Positions 1 through 12,900 of a DNA stretch of 64,000 bases are shown here, piece by piece (positions within the stretch are counted from its first letter, which is position 1; every line of letters begins with the position of its first letter). Origin of the DNA: Ascaris suum (taxonomy: Eukaryota; Nematoda; Chromadorea; Rhabditida; Ascarididae); the NCBI GenBank assembly GCA_013433145.1, contig CM024170.1, positions 2,251,459 to 2,315,458 on the forward strand. The letters are read 5' to 3'. A program made the translations under genes and the position numbers. The notes under the pieces were generated by a model. That model was not told where the DNA came from, ran no database searches, and was given only the letters and a program-made list of their open reading frames with translations.

Positions 1-3000
1 TTCTGTGAGAAGTTTTCGAGTTTCTATGATGCCGGTGAGCTATTGCAGAGAACGATGGGCCATCCAGAAAATGCACTTCTGGTGCATCAATTGAGCTGAA
101 ATTTTGCACTCATACGTTATTTGATGTTCTGAGTTGAATGGCAGCAAAAAAACTGCATGTTTCTGTGAGAAGTTTTCGAGTTTCTATGATGCCCGGATGA
201 GCTATTGCAGAGAACGATGGGCCATCCAGAAAATGCACTTCTGGTGCATCAATTGAGCTGAAATTTTGCACTCGTACGTTATTTGATGTTCTGAGTTGAA
301 TGGCTGCAAAAAAACTGCATGTTTCTGTGAGAAGTTTTCGAGTTTCTATGATGCCAGTTCCCCTATTGCAGAGAACGATGGGCCATCCAGAAAATGCACT
401 TCTGGTGCATCAATTGAGCTGAAATTTTGCACTCGTACGTTATTTGATGTTCTGAGTTGAATGGCTGCAAAAAAAACTGCATGTTTCTGTGAGAAGTTTT
501 CGAGTTTCTATGATGCCCGGATGAGCTATTGCAGAGAACGATGGGCCATCCAGAAAATGCACTTCTGGTGCATCAATTGAGCTGAAATTTTGCACGCGTA
601 CGTTATTTGATGTTCTGAGTTGAATGGCTGCAAAAAAACTGCATGTTTCTGTGAGAAGTTTTCGAGTTTCTATGATGCCAGGTGAGCTATTGCAGAGAAC
701 GATGGGCCATCCAGAAAATGCACTTCTGGTGCATCAATTGAGCTGAAATTTTGCACGCGTACGTTATTTGATGTTCTGAGTTGAATGGCTGCAAAAAAAC
801 TGCATGTTTCTGTGAGAAGTTTTCGAGTTTCTATGATGCCCTTGAGCTATTGCAGAGAACGATGGGCCATCCAGAAAATGCACTTCTGGTGCATCAATTG
901 AGCTGAAATTTTGCACTCATACGTTATTTGATGTTCTGAGTTGAATGGGTGCAAAAAAACTGCATGTTTCTGTGAGAAGTTTTCGAGTTTCTATGATGCC
1001 AGGTTGCCCTATTGCAGAGAACGATGGGCCATCCAGAAAATGCACTTCTGGTGCATCAATTGAGCTGAAATTTTGCACGCATACGTTATTTGATGTTCTG
1101 AGTTGAATGGCTGCAAAAAAACTGCATGTTTCTGTGAGAAGTTTTCGAGTTTCTATGATGCCCGGATGAGCTATTGCAGAGAACGATGGGCCATCCAGAA
1201 AATGCACTTCTGGTGCATCAATTGAGCTGAAATTTTGCACGCATACGTTATTTGATGTTCTGAGTTGAATGGCTGCAAAAAAACTGCATGTTTCTGTGAG
1301 AAGTTTTCGAGTTTCTATGATGCCAGGATCCCCTATTGCAGAGAACGATGGGCCATCCAGAAAATGCACTTCTGGTGCATCAATTGAGCTGAAATTTTGC
1401 ACGCGTACGTTATTTGATGTTCTGAGTTGAATGGGTGCAAAAAAACTGCATGTTTCTGTGAGAAGTTTTCGAGTTTCTATGATGCCCGGATGAGCTATTG
1501 CAGAGAACGATGGGCCATCCAGAAAATGCACTTCTGGTGCATCAATTGAGCTGAAATTTTGCACTCATACGTTATTTGATGTTCTGAGTTGAATGGTGCA
1601 AAAAAAACTGCATGTTTCTGTGAGAAGTTTTCGAGTTTCTATGATGCCCGGATGAGCTATTGCAGAGAACGATGGGCCATCCAGAAAATGCACTTCTGAT
1701 GCATCAATTGAGCTGAAATTTTGCACGCATACGTTATTTGATGTTCTGAGTTGAATGGGTGCAAAAAAACTGCATGTTTCTGTGAGAAGTTTTCGAGTTT
1801 CTATGATGCCCGGATGAGCTATTGCAGAGAACGATGGGCCATCCAGAAAATGCACTTCTGGTGCATCAATTGAGCTGAAATTTTGCACGCATACGTTATT
1901 TGATGTTCTGAGTTGAATGGCTGCAAAAAAACTGCATGTTTCTGTGAGAAGTTTTCGAGTTTCTATGATGCCCGGATGAGCTATTGCAGAGAACGATGGG
2001 CCATCCAGAAAATGCACTTCTGGTGCATCAATTGAGCTGAAATTTTGCACGCATACGTTATTTGATGTTCTGAGTTGAATGGGTGCAAAAAAACTGCATG
2101 TTTCTGTGAGAAGTTTTCGAGTTTCTATGATGCCAGGTTGAGCTATTGCAGAGAACGATGGGCCATCCAGAAAATGCACTTCTGGTGCATCAATTGAGCT
2201 GAAATTTGCACTCATACGTTATTTGATGTTCTGAGTTGAATGGGTGCAAAAAAACTGCATGTTTCTGTGAGAAGTTTTCGAGTTTCTATGATGCCACGGT
2301 TGAGCTATTGCAGAGAACGATGGGCCATCCAGAAAATGCACTTCTGGTGCATCAATTGAGCTGAAATTTTGCACGCATACGTTATTTGATGTTCTGAGTT
2401 GAATGGGTGCAAAAAAACTGCATGTTTCTGTGAGAAGTTTTCGAGTTTCTATGATGCCCGGATGAGCTATTGCAGAGAACGATGGGCCATCCAGAAAATG
2501 CACTTCTGGTGCATCAATTGAGCTGAAATTTTGCACGCTACGTTATTTGATGTTCTGAGTTGAATGGGTGCAAAAAAACTGCATGTTTCTGTGAGAAGTT
2601 TTCGAGTTTCTATGATGCCCGGATGAGTATTGCAGAGAACGATGGGCCATCCAGAAAATGCACTTTGGTGCATCAATTGAGCTGAAATTTTTGCACGCGT
2701 ACGTTATTTGATGTTCTGAGTTAAATGGGTGCAAAAAAACTGCATGTTTCTGTGAGAAGTTTTCGAGTTTCTATGATGCCAGATTCCCCTATTGCAGAGA
2801 ACGATGGGCCATCCAGAAAATGCACTTCTGGTGCATCAATTGAGCTGAAATTTTGCACCATACGTTATTTGATGTTCTGAGTTGAATGGCAGCAAAAAAA
2901 CTGCATGTTTCTGTGAGAAGTTTTCGAGTTTCTATGATGCCAGGATCCCCTATTGCAGAGAACGATGGGCCATCCAGAAAATGCACTTCTGGTGCATCAA

Positions 3001-3715
3001 TTGAGCTGAAATTTTGCACGCATACGTTATTTGATGTTCTGAGTTGAATGGTGCAAAAAAACTGCATGTTTCTGTGAGAAGTTTTCGAGTTTCTATGATG
3101 CCCGTATGAGCTATTGCAGAGAACGATGGGCCATCCAGAAAATGCACTTCTGATGCATCAATTGAGCTGAAATTTTGCACGCGTACGTTATTTGATGTTC
3201 TGAGTTGAATGGGTGCAAAAAAACTGCATGTTTCTGTGAGAAGTTTTCGAGTTTCTATGATGCCCGGATGAGCTATTGCAGAGAACGATGGGCCATCCAG
3301 AAAATGCACTTCTGATGCATCAGTTGAGCTGAAATTTTGCACGCGTACGTTATTCGATGTTCTGAGTTGAATGGGTGCAAAAAAACTGCATGTCTCTGTG
3401 AGAAGTTTTTCGAGTTTCTATGATGCCAGGTTGCCCTATTGCAGAGAACGATGGGCCAACCAGAAAAGCCACTTCTGGTGCATCAATGAGCTGAAATTTT
3501 GCACGCATGCGTTATTTGATATTCTGAGTTGAACGGCAGCAAAAAAACTGCATTGTTTCTGTGAGAAGTTTTCGAGTTTCTATGATCCGGGATGAGCTAT
3601 TGCAGAGAACGATGGGCCATCCAGAAAATGCACTTCTGATGCATCAGTTGAGCTGAAATTTTGCACGCATACGTTATTTGATGTTCTGAGTTGAATGGTA
3701 GCAAAAATATGGACG
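1..3715. repeat. 162-bp tandem satellite array, truncated at left edge
   Basis: About 23 head-to-tail copies of a unit near 162 bp (successive CTGCATGTTTCTGTG landmarks at 153, 315, 477, 639, 800, 960 and 1122). Copies are nearly identical up to about 3400. The last two copies diverge, as expected at an array edge where homogenisation is weaker. Most differences fall at three places per unit: a 6-9 bp segment between GATGCC and CTATTG, a TTGCAC(T/G)C(A/G)TACG site, and the A-run preceding CTGCATG. The minus strand is open over several units because 162 is a multiple of 3, but copies with the CTCATACG variant carry an in-frame TGA and single-base indels break others, so I do not call a protein. 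The array starts before base 1. Confidence 0.95.
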
Positions 3716-3796
3716 TTCTTTGCATAATTTTGCTAGAAATAGTCGACTTGCGGGGATAGTGGTATGCAGCGTGCGGGGTACGGTAGTCCCGCGTCA

Positions 3797-4106
3797 CATA
3801 GTGCTGAGCACGAGCTCAGCTTCGTTCGCGGATCGCAAATGGGCTGCCAGCGTTAATGCAATAGAATTTAAATATCGGATTTATGGAATGAAAAATTAAA
3901 AAGCATAGAAAAATTGCTCAAAAATAGAAAATATATGAAGAAGTTTCAAAAATGAGAAGTAAATAATCGAAATGATAAGCACTAAATGAAATGATAAAAT
4001 TTTAATCACTTAATTGTTTTGTCATAAACATGGGCACGATTGCGTTAAAACGATGGCATTCCATTTGCGAACCGCGAACGAAGCTGAGCTCGTGCACAGC
4101 ACTATG
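3797..4106. mobile_element. MITE-like element with 66-68 bp terminal inverted repeats
   Basis: The left arm 3797-3862 and the right arm 4039-4106 are inverted copies with a few mismatches. Both contain the core GAGCTCAGCTTCGTTCGCGG (or its complement), and they read inward from CATAGTGCTG. The roughly 175 bp between them is AT-rich and non-coding. No transposase is present and I could not find a convincing target-site duplication, so the superfamily is open. The element sits about 80 bp from the end of the satellite array. Confidence 0.7.
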
Positions 4107-5797
4107 TATATGCCAGAAACATGTTCAATCATACTCGCAATACTCCGGGGCTTCTATTAGACGTTCTATTAAAGAATTTCATTTTTAATGACATATTTTT
4201 CACTAAAAACGATATTCTTGAAACGAAATAATATTTTGAAAAATTAAAATTTTTTTTAAGGCGCGAAATTATTTTTAGTACAGCTTAAGTGGTGCACTCG
4301 TTTGCTGTTGTTCGTTGCTAGATGTTCGGTAGGAGTAGCGCTAATTTAAGGCTGAATTGGGGGGGGGGGGGGGAATAATAAAAAGGTGGGGGTGGTAATT
4401 CTGAAACATTTTGGAAGTCATTCAGTAGTTGTTTTAGGTCAGAAACTATAGTATTTATGGAAACCGTACAAACTTTATGTTGTTTCTACTTCTTTTTTTT
4501 CCCTAAGATGAAGTTCGACTGTATAGTATATGACTGGTCCGAGTTACATTTTCTCATTGTATTTCCATTGCTTGTTTTTCTCGTCTGTATGTCTAAGTAA
4601 AAAATACATCACGATGACGTCATGCTTGTGATTATACCTATATCCATCTATTCGCTTCAACAGAGAAACCACCTAACTTGGAGTTGCGAAATTCAGTCCA
4701 ATCCTAATCTATGCCATAAGATGTTCGTTTATGTCTTGTTTTACTTTTTTTCTATCGACTTCGGATGAAATCACAAATATATGTGTATGGGTGGCCAGAC
4801 TTTGTATACACTTTAGACTGGTTACTTTTTTATTTCGTACTAGTGCGGTCTCAGAAAGATCAATCCCTCTTAGCTGATTTATGCACGCTGTTAGGTTAAT
4901 TAAAATATGAAGCATCATTTCGCGCATTTTGATGAGTTTAGCAGCTCATCAATGCAGCTGACCTAGGTGAGCGAATGGAAGAGGGTCTATCGTGTTAGCT
5001 TGTTTTAAAATATTTCTACACCTGTTTTAATTGTTTGGGCATTTCATTCGTTTTTAGTAATTTACTAGTAGTATAGAGTCCACCAAGAACGTAGCCAGAA
5101 AAAAAATACAAAGGAGGCAATTAGCCTTTCTTCAAAGAGTACTGTCAGGCAGTGGATAAAGGAGGAGAGGAGGAGAGGGAAGGATGTTGGGGGTAAAAGG
5201 TGTCGTCGATTTTTCCATGTGAAGTTGTAATGCATAGTATGAAAGTATGTGTTATAATGCGCCTTTTATGTGCGGAAATAATTTTTTATCATTTTGTTGC
5301 CTCTATTGAAACCTTTTCCTTTGAAACCTATTTTCATATTCATGCCATGAAAAATCGGTGATAGCACTACCCATCGATTTATTACAGAATCCTGTCGTTA
5401 TTGATGGAGATGTTCTGATTCACTTCAAACCGTTCATATAAGATGACGACGCCCAATTTGTTCAAGCAATGGCAGAAGCGAAAGCGAAAGAATTCTCTCA
5501 TAAATGGCTCGCCAGGCTCAGAGCATTCAGCAAACAATGGTATTTATCATTATTTAATATTTATACTCCTCTATAAGGATTGCAAGAGCATGTTTTATGT
5601 AGTAGAAATTCGCAGATTTAAATTTCTCTATAAGGATCTTCGTTTAGAGAGCTAGCAATAAAGTGGGGCTATTAGGGGGTGAGTTAGTCGAGGAAAAAAG
5701 ACAGTTCCCACCTCAGAGAAATTTCGATAGTAGGCGAAAAGAAGGGAATGGAGAAAGCCAATGAAGGGAAAGGGAAAAAACTAGAAAAATGATATGG
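4107..5797. other. Intergenic DNA, no gene recognised
   Basis: No reading frame here looks like a known protein. It contains a G14 homopolymer at 4360-4373 and a purine-rich stretch around 5155-5200 (repeated GGAGGAGAGG). An open frame at 5443-5655 has no recognisable domain and no good splice signals. Confidence 0.6.
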
Positions 5798-6262
5798 AGG
5801 ATTTTTTTTTCTCAGTAATGATACGCTCATTTCTAATATCGGATGTAAGACGACAATGCTAAAAGACTGCTCCCATGAGTTTCCGCCTTTTCCCCGAAAA
5901 AACTTTTGTCTACATCTTTGAACGTTGGCTTACTAATTCCAGCTATATCTGAAGCTAGTAAATGATATTAGGGTATTGTCCATTTTTTTTAATGGTATTA
6001 GAGGACCAGGTTCAATTAGGAGGGGACTGTTACGTTCATTGCGGTTCTTACGTCCACTATGATAGAATTCGGTGACCAAAATCGATTTTTCTGAGACGAT
6101 CGCGGTCGTAAAATATAAGGGATGAGACAGTATCTAATAATCTTTATTTCTTTGCTAATAGTGGTATAAACCACTGAAGCGTTGATAGTCAATCCCTCTT
6201 ACGATTGTCGTCTTACATCCGATATTAGAAATGAGCGTATCATTACTGAGGAAAAACATCCT
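5798..6262. mobile_element. Second MITE-like element with about 60-bp inverted repeats
   Basis: Arms at 5798-5857 and 6204-6262 are near-perfect inverted copies. Each starts AGGAT with a T-run and then contains CAGTAATGATACGCTCATTT. The interior is about 345 bp with no coding capacity. The arm sequence differs from that of the element at 3797-4106, so this is a separate family. No clear target-site duplication was found. Confidence 0.7.
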
Positions 6263-6972
6263 ATGTGTTATAGCAGAGAAAGCTCTTCATTTGTTATGGT
6301 AAGAACAACCTTTGTTTAATGAGCAATGAAAGAACAATTATTAAAATATGTCTAGAATATGAAGAAAAATAGAATATGAAGGTTGCGAGTACGATTAAAA
6401 TATAAAGAAAATATTATAAAAGTGCAATCAGTACTCACACTTATATATGTAAGACGAACTCGAACATCTAGTCGAGGTTTCATGATTCAGCAAATTAGCG
6501 AAAATTGCTTTTTATGTGCAGTAATTTCAGATGGCAAGACATCCTTATCTAAAGTAATCCAGTGGTCAAAAACGTGATGCAGTGAATTTATTTATATATG
6601 ATGCGATTTGCATTTTAACTCACAGCTCAGAGTTTTGGTGGCAAATGAGGTGGATTTTTTTCTCAAGAGCCTAAGAAAAAATCCGGAAGGTAAATCCAGA
6701 AAAGCTTGGAATAATTAAATGGCAAAAGACCAAGTTATTTCGGTGCTGCAACTTATTAGGTTGATGATCACCTTGTAAGGCGCACCAAAAGCTTTTATTA
6801 AACGATGTTTTTTATCTTTAATTTCACTAAAATTTAATAGGCTTTCTTTTGTTATGGTTTGATGTGATAAGTGAGGGATAGCTTTGCGAGATATACTAAA
6901 ATGAGGATGAGGAAAACGAATATCGTGAAGGCAACTAAATGTCGAATTTAAGGCATTGAGCGACGTCGATTT
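6263..6972. other. Upstream region of the helicase gene
   Basis: AT-rich DNA before the first ATG of the FANCJ-like gene. No TATA box or other promoter element stands out. A possible trans-splice acceptor, AATTTAAG, ends at about 6952, roughly 20 bases before the ATG. This is suggestive only. Confidence 0.4.
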
Positions 6973-9900
6973 ATGAAACCAGAGCCGGTGATCTACTCGG
7001 AACTATTGGTGGGTGGTCTCGTGGTAAAGTTGCCACCGGGCCTGACACCGTATACAACACAACGCACAATGATGGCCAAGATATTGATGAGTCTTAAAAA
7101 CAAACTCAACGCACTTATAGAAAGTCCAACCGGTAGTGGTAAGTGGTTTTTTTGTTCTAGGTTTCCTGTTTTTCTCTCATCTGCTGAATATGCCATGGAT
7201 GGCGTATTTGAGGGCTGAGGGAGGGGTGGAGGGGGATCGGGAGAGAGAAACGGAGAGGAAAGAAGCCCACTTACGGCGATATTTTATTATGAGTGCCCCT
7301 GATTTTAGCTAATCCTTTGAAAGATTATGCGATGATTGCATTGCTTTCACTGACATTGAGGTTGCCTTATTAGATACAAGTCTTCAACATGCTAAGCTGT
7401 AGTGACCCACACATCAGAAACTTGTTGGAATTAAAAGTCTGCAAAGCTACCCGTTCCAAGGAAATGCTAATAGAAATGTGGCTGTTTAAAGAGTACAAAG
7501 TTAAAAACATGTTAACAAAGAGAGCAACCTGGAGATAATCAAAAATAAATTGGAAGCAGTATGCCAGTAAGAGTAGGTCGCGAAAACAGCAAATTAGAGC
7601 TTATCAACGCGAGACATTAGTTATGGACGTTGGTGTAGTATTTTCCATAGGTAAATCCGCTGTCGTCAGTGTGGAATAGGAAAAATTCTTATGCGAGGCA
7701 TCCAGTTTATTTAATTTCCTTTCATTAGTTTTTCATCCGCTTTAGCACATTGAGTACGTTTTTGTTTATTGATGGTTTCGTATAAATTAAGACATATGCT
7801 TGAGTGCGTTAATCTCTTTTAACTGGATATGTAGGCTGTGGTTGAGTCTGTTGTCATATTGTTTTTTATTTCTTCCACACTCTCTTCGTACTTCGCACTC
7901 AGCACGTTCTGTTTTCTTGGTTTTTTAGCCAAGGTAATTTTCAGGTAAAACATTGGTCTTTTATCGGCCACTTGTGCATGGTTGGTACGCTATAAAGAGG
8001 AGAGGAAACGTTCGAAAGCCGAATGCCGAGCATGTAACAAACATGCGGTTTTGCCGATTAATTCGATGCTCCCTGGCCAGGAGAACAATTTGGAATCATT
8101 GCCTACATCATTGACTGATTCGCCAGAGCCGAGCACTGAAAATTCACTCGATTCGCCTTCTGTTAAAACCATGTTGACACGTAAATGCGTTCTTCTTATT
8201 GCATTTGAGATATCATACTTTATTAACTGGCCAGAAAATAATCGAGTAGAGCGGTGCCACAAAACAGAGATGATTATGATGTTTTGGGTGGCACTTACCG
8301 ACGCACATAATTGAACTATGTTCAATATGAATATTTGTAAGGAAATCCATCCTAATTGCGATTTTTTTTGAGGAGCAGCTAGCGGGAGAGGATGTTATTC
8401 GTCAACGTTTCTTATTCAAGCATTTTTATGCATCGATATAATTCTCCACTATGATAGCGAATGAGTGAATTTAGGGAATTAATTTTTTTGCGTTGAATGA
8501 ATTAAAATTGAAATTAATAATTAAACTTTTTCAGTTTTTTTTTTTTCAAGGCAATATTTAAAATTTTCTCTACGAAATTTACTTTATTAGTATTTTAAAC
8601 GAAATTTACTTATTTTTTATGATATGATTTCTTATTTATTTCTCTAATTTCCTTCAAAAATTATTGATTGATTTGGAAATATGCGATTTTGTTTTCCGTT
8701 CAGATGTTCTAAAATCTTTTTTGCCATTCTTTAAAAGTGGCCATTTTTAAACTGTTTTAACGCTAATTAAGTTTGAATAATTTTTAGTAGAGGATGAATT
8801 CGATTCGGATTTCGCCGCATCTCCAAGTTCGACATATATCAGAAGGGTATATTTCATGTTGCAATTCGATTATTGATAAAGGAAACAAGATTTATGTGAT
8901 GATATCGAATGTTATTTGCAATATTAACTAGGTGTTTTCTTCACTATAAGAACTGGCAAGAGTATTTGTTCGTGTTTGCAAGTGATTCGGGCATCTAAGG
9001 GATGGAAAATTTGGTGCACGTTGTATAGTTAATGCGGCTGATTAAACGAACATCGCACTACGCAGGGATTGCATTAAAAATAGTTGAAAGCAGTGCTGCT
9101 CTATTTATGAGCTTGGATGTTCACGGGTAGGATGGCGACAGAAGATTATTTGATAGGATGATCAGAAGTCGTAAAAAAATTGCGTAAGAGAATTTAATGG
9201 AGAAAATTGCTCCAGGTTGAAAATTTTTTCGCCTAGATGAGCCTAGCAGAGGATTTCCGACCTTAAATCCCGTTCATTCTCACTCTCCTGCCATTTCAGT
9301 AGCCAAGACTTAAGAAGCTTTCTATCCGGCCAAGAAATTTAGTTATATGGCACAGTGCTTCGACGTTTTATACTTAAAATTTCAGAGCAGCTTACTTTCG
9401 GCGGAAATGAAGCGTTCGAGATTGGAAGAAGCCGACGGTGAGGAGAAGGAGTCTCGTGAGGGTCACACTTGCTTACCGTTTGTTTTCACGATTCTTTACA
9501 GCGCTCTTCAACTAGCTGTCTGCTGCATTTTTTTGTTGTGATTTTTGTTTTCAACGAATCTTTTTACCACTTTTCTCGGCGCCCATTGTTGGGCAATTAC
9601 TTCAGGTAAGTAAATAGGTGAGGAAGAATAAGCGATTTTAAATATTTTTTTGCGCGAAAACCAAGGCGCTTTAGAGTTATGAGATTCGATACTGATAGTT
9701 TTTGAGCCATGTTTATTTATTTATTTATTTATTTGTTTTTTGATGGCTCATATTGAATCGTGTTTAGAAAGGTTTTATATGTCAGCTAGGAACAGTGTTA
9801 CACATTTTATGAGATCCTCCTTGCTGAAAAACGCCTAAGACTTATTGACGTTAAGATGGAAGGATTTTAAGGCGGGTAACAATCTACTACGGAACGAGAA

Positions 9901-12900
9901 CACACAAACAGATCAGTCAGGTGGTCGGTGAGTTCGCTCGATTGCCGTACGGTCACGATGGTACAATAAGGTATGGTTGAATATTTGCAGCACACTATTG
10001 CATTTGTTGATAGGTCGGTCGAAAGAAAGTTTAGAAATTTGGGTTGTAGATGAGCAATTCTTGCTGCATTTGGATGGATTGTTAATTGCGTGCTTCGGCG
10101 ATTGTTATGATCGATGTGGTGATTTGTCGTTAGTTTTATTAGGTTGATGGTTATTGGGCTATTCCTTGAAGAAATTTCCGCACATCATTATTCTTCTACT
10201 TCTCGCATCTATAAGCACTTGCTGGGGGGGACTAATTAGTGAAGTGGAGAAACAATATGGGCCGAGATTTACTTATTTTGTCAGTTATATCTGCGTAATT
10301 ATTTTTCAGTTTTTTTATCGTCCAGGTGTCAAAAGAACTGAAGTACAATTTGGGGAAGGAAAAGACTTGGTGGCGAAGAGAGTTGACACATTACTACAAC
10401 CTCTAAAATGATAGAAGGAACATTGGAGTTTAAACAATATCAATTTTTAACATTCGAAGTGATTTCCTTATGCTCCCTTATGAAGTAGTCAAATTGGACT
10501 TTTTTTCGCTTTTTTTTTCATTGTCATAGCGAAATGGACCTTTCAGCTACGACATTCGACTCGCAGATTAGCATTCTGTTTCCTCCCATCTCTTTTGGAT
10601 GAAACTTTCGGATACTTGTCCCAAATTTCTTGCGACAGAAAAGCACTTTAGAAATTCAACCATATTTTTCCTTCAATCTTCTATTATGTGAGATTTTTTC
10701 ATTTCCTTTACGCTCTCTTCATTTGTTTGTTCCAGGCCATAACCGTAATTACATTTTCGCGTAGTTGAGCCCATGAAGGTCAATTGCTTTAAAGAAGTTT
10801 TTAAGTATATAATACTGAATGGGGCCATTGATATAGACTGATAAGCAGTCATTAATGAATTGAGCCGTTATCTCGTTTGAAATACTTCAGGCATACCATC
10901 CTGGCGAGCCGTGAGCATTCGTGCATCAATTTGGCGGTGCGTAACAGTGGTGATGTGAATGGCAAATGTAAGGAACTCATCTCAGCCGCCGGGGTCGTTT
11001 TTTAAGTTTCTTGGTTAGTTAGGTCGAGAAAACCTTTACCCCGACCTTTTTTCGAGTAGTTCATTGAGTGAGCAAGAAGCTTTTCTCCGTATTTCATAAA
11101 GTGAGGAACGATAGGTACAGTTAACCTTCTTGTGAATACTTGAAACAATGAACGGAAGAGGTCAAATTCGAATCTGTAGAGAATAAAATAAAAAGTTAGC
11201 ACTAATTATAGATAAGCTCTGGCCTGAACGAGTAAAATGATGAAGCGTTAGCAGGTATTGAAATAGAACAAGAATGCGAAAAGAGAGAAGTGAATTTTTC
11301 GAGGTTGATGAAAGCATGAGGTTAATATGATTTTATGAGAGGCTCTGATCATCTGTTGATCTACTATTTCTATTAGCAAATAATGATTTCATCGGAGGTA
11401 AAAGTGGCATTTTTTAAAATATGCAAAAAGGTTTTATACGATAGGACAAAGACGGTTATGGCAGCTCACGATGGAGGGGTTAGGTTCTTGAGACCTTTGT
11501 TGTTACTTTTGTGTTCGATTACCGCAAATGAGATTCCTAGTTGCTGTTTTAATCAATTTAAAAATTTTCCTTTGTAATGATTAATGATGTATAGCGGTTT
11601 GATTCAATGATATAATTTAAAGGGTCATCACTGTTTAAGAAAATTACTATAAGGGTTCAATAATGACGCATTGAAATTTCAGGTAGGCTGCTCATATAAG
11701 AATTCAATGCGTGGCAAATATGAAAAATCAGGATCTGTGAGGAAACTCGTTTCTCAGAATTTGGAACGATCCGATGACGTTTGGGACATTGAAGACTTGG
11801 TGAGCGCTTTGAAGACCTCCTCACCGGCACTTTGTCCTTATTTCTCGTCGACCAGAGTCCTCACCCAAGATGCCGATATCGTCTTCTGCCCTTTCAGCTA
11901 TATGCTCGGTAGAATCTGTTTCATTATATTAATGCGTGAGTTAAGAAGTTGCTTTTCAGTTTTTTTCTTATTTGTTTTCTCATCTCATAGGTGCTAAAGG
12001 TTCACTACCTGGAAAAGCTTTTAGTAATGTCGAAGCTAGGATTTGTGTTTGAGAAAAGAGGGGAGGGGTGAAGAATTCAAGAATGATATCTCCAGAAGGG
12101 CTGTAATACGGAGAATAAAGTTGTTTTTTTAGCTTTTCAGCGGATCTTCCATCAAATGAGCATACTGTTGAATACAGATTTTAAAAAGTATTTTCCATCT
12201 GCAAAATCCAAGCGAATATTTTCTGTGGTAAGCCCATGACTTCAAAGGTGGAAGGTAGCCTCCTCCGTTTTAGCTGAGCTTGCTTGTTATTATGACAGGA
12301 GCAGGTAATGTTGTATATCTTATTTTTCAAATCAGCGCGTTTTTACGATTGATGTTGATGTCTTAATGTTGTTATATATGTTTTGATCGTGTTAAATTAT
12401 TGAAAAGATGCTTAATTCAGATCCAATAATCCGTGACAACTCAGATGTGACATTAAAGAATGCGGTTGTGATATTGGATGAGGCACATAATGTGGAGGAT
12501 GTTTGCAGAGAGGCCGTCAGCTTCTCATTTACCGAGAGGGAAATTGTTGGGACACGCGCCGATTTGTGCAAAAAAGGTTTTTATTGCTATCATATAGAAT
12601 GGTGGGATTTGAATAAAGAGGGAAGGTGGAAGTATGAACAAATAAACAATTAATTTTAATGAAGAAAGTCGTCATTCTATTATGATATTCTTTCGAATAG
12701 AAAAATAAATAAATATTTGCTATTGAAATTTATTTTGCGATTGAAAAGTTCAGTTTATTATTGAATTGATTCACTCGTATATCTATTAATTCATTGGTTT
12801 TTTTCCAGCAGAATTTTTTTTTAGAGTTTCAAATTTGTTCGAAGTTGAGAGAGAATATCTCCCTCGCGGTTATTAGATGTTTCCTTCGTAGTTTAATTTT

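Noticed and set aside
917..3342. Repetitive 54-residue protein encoded on the minus strand of the satellite
   Set aside because: The frame is open only because 162 is divisible by three. The CTCATACG variant, present in several copies (for example near 912, 1564 and 2214), creates an in-frame TGA, and single-base indels near 1597, 2206 and 2534 break the rest.
1..3715. CRISPR-like array
   Set aside because: The whole 162-bp unit is conserved; there are no short repeats with unique spacers of constant size.
10327..10411. Extra helicase exon after TCCAG
   Set aside because: Exons 5 and 6 join in phase 2 with continuous family-like sequence, so no exon is needed here.
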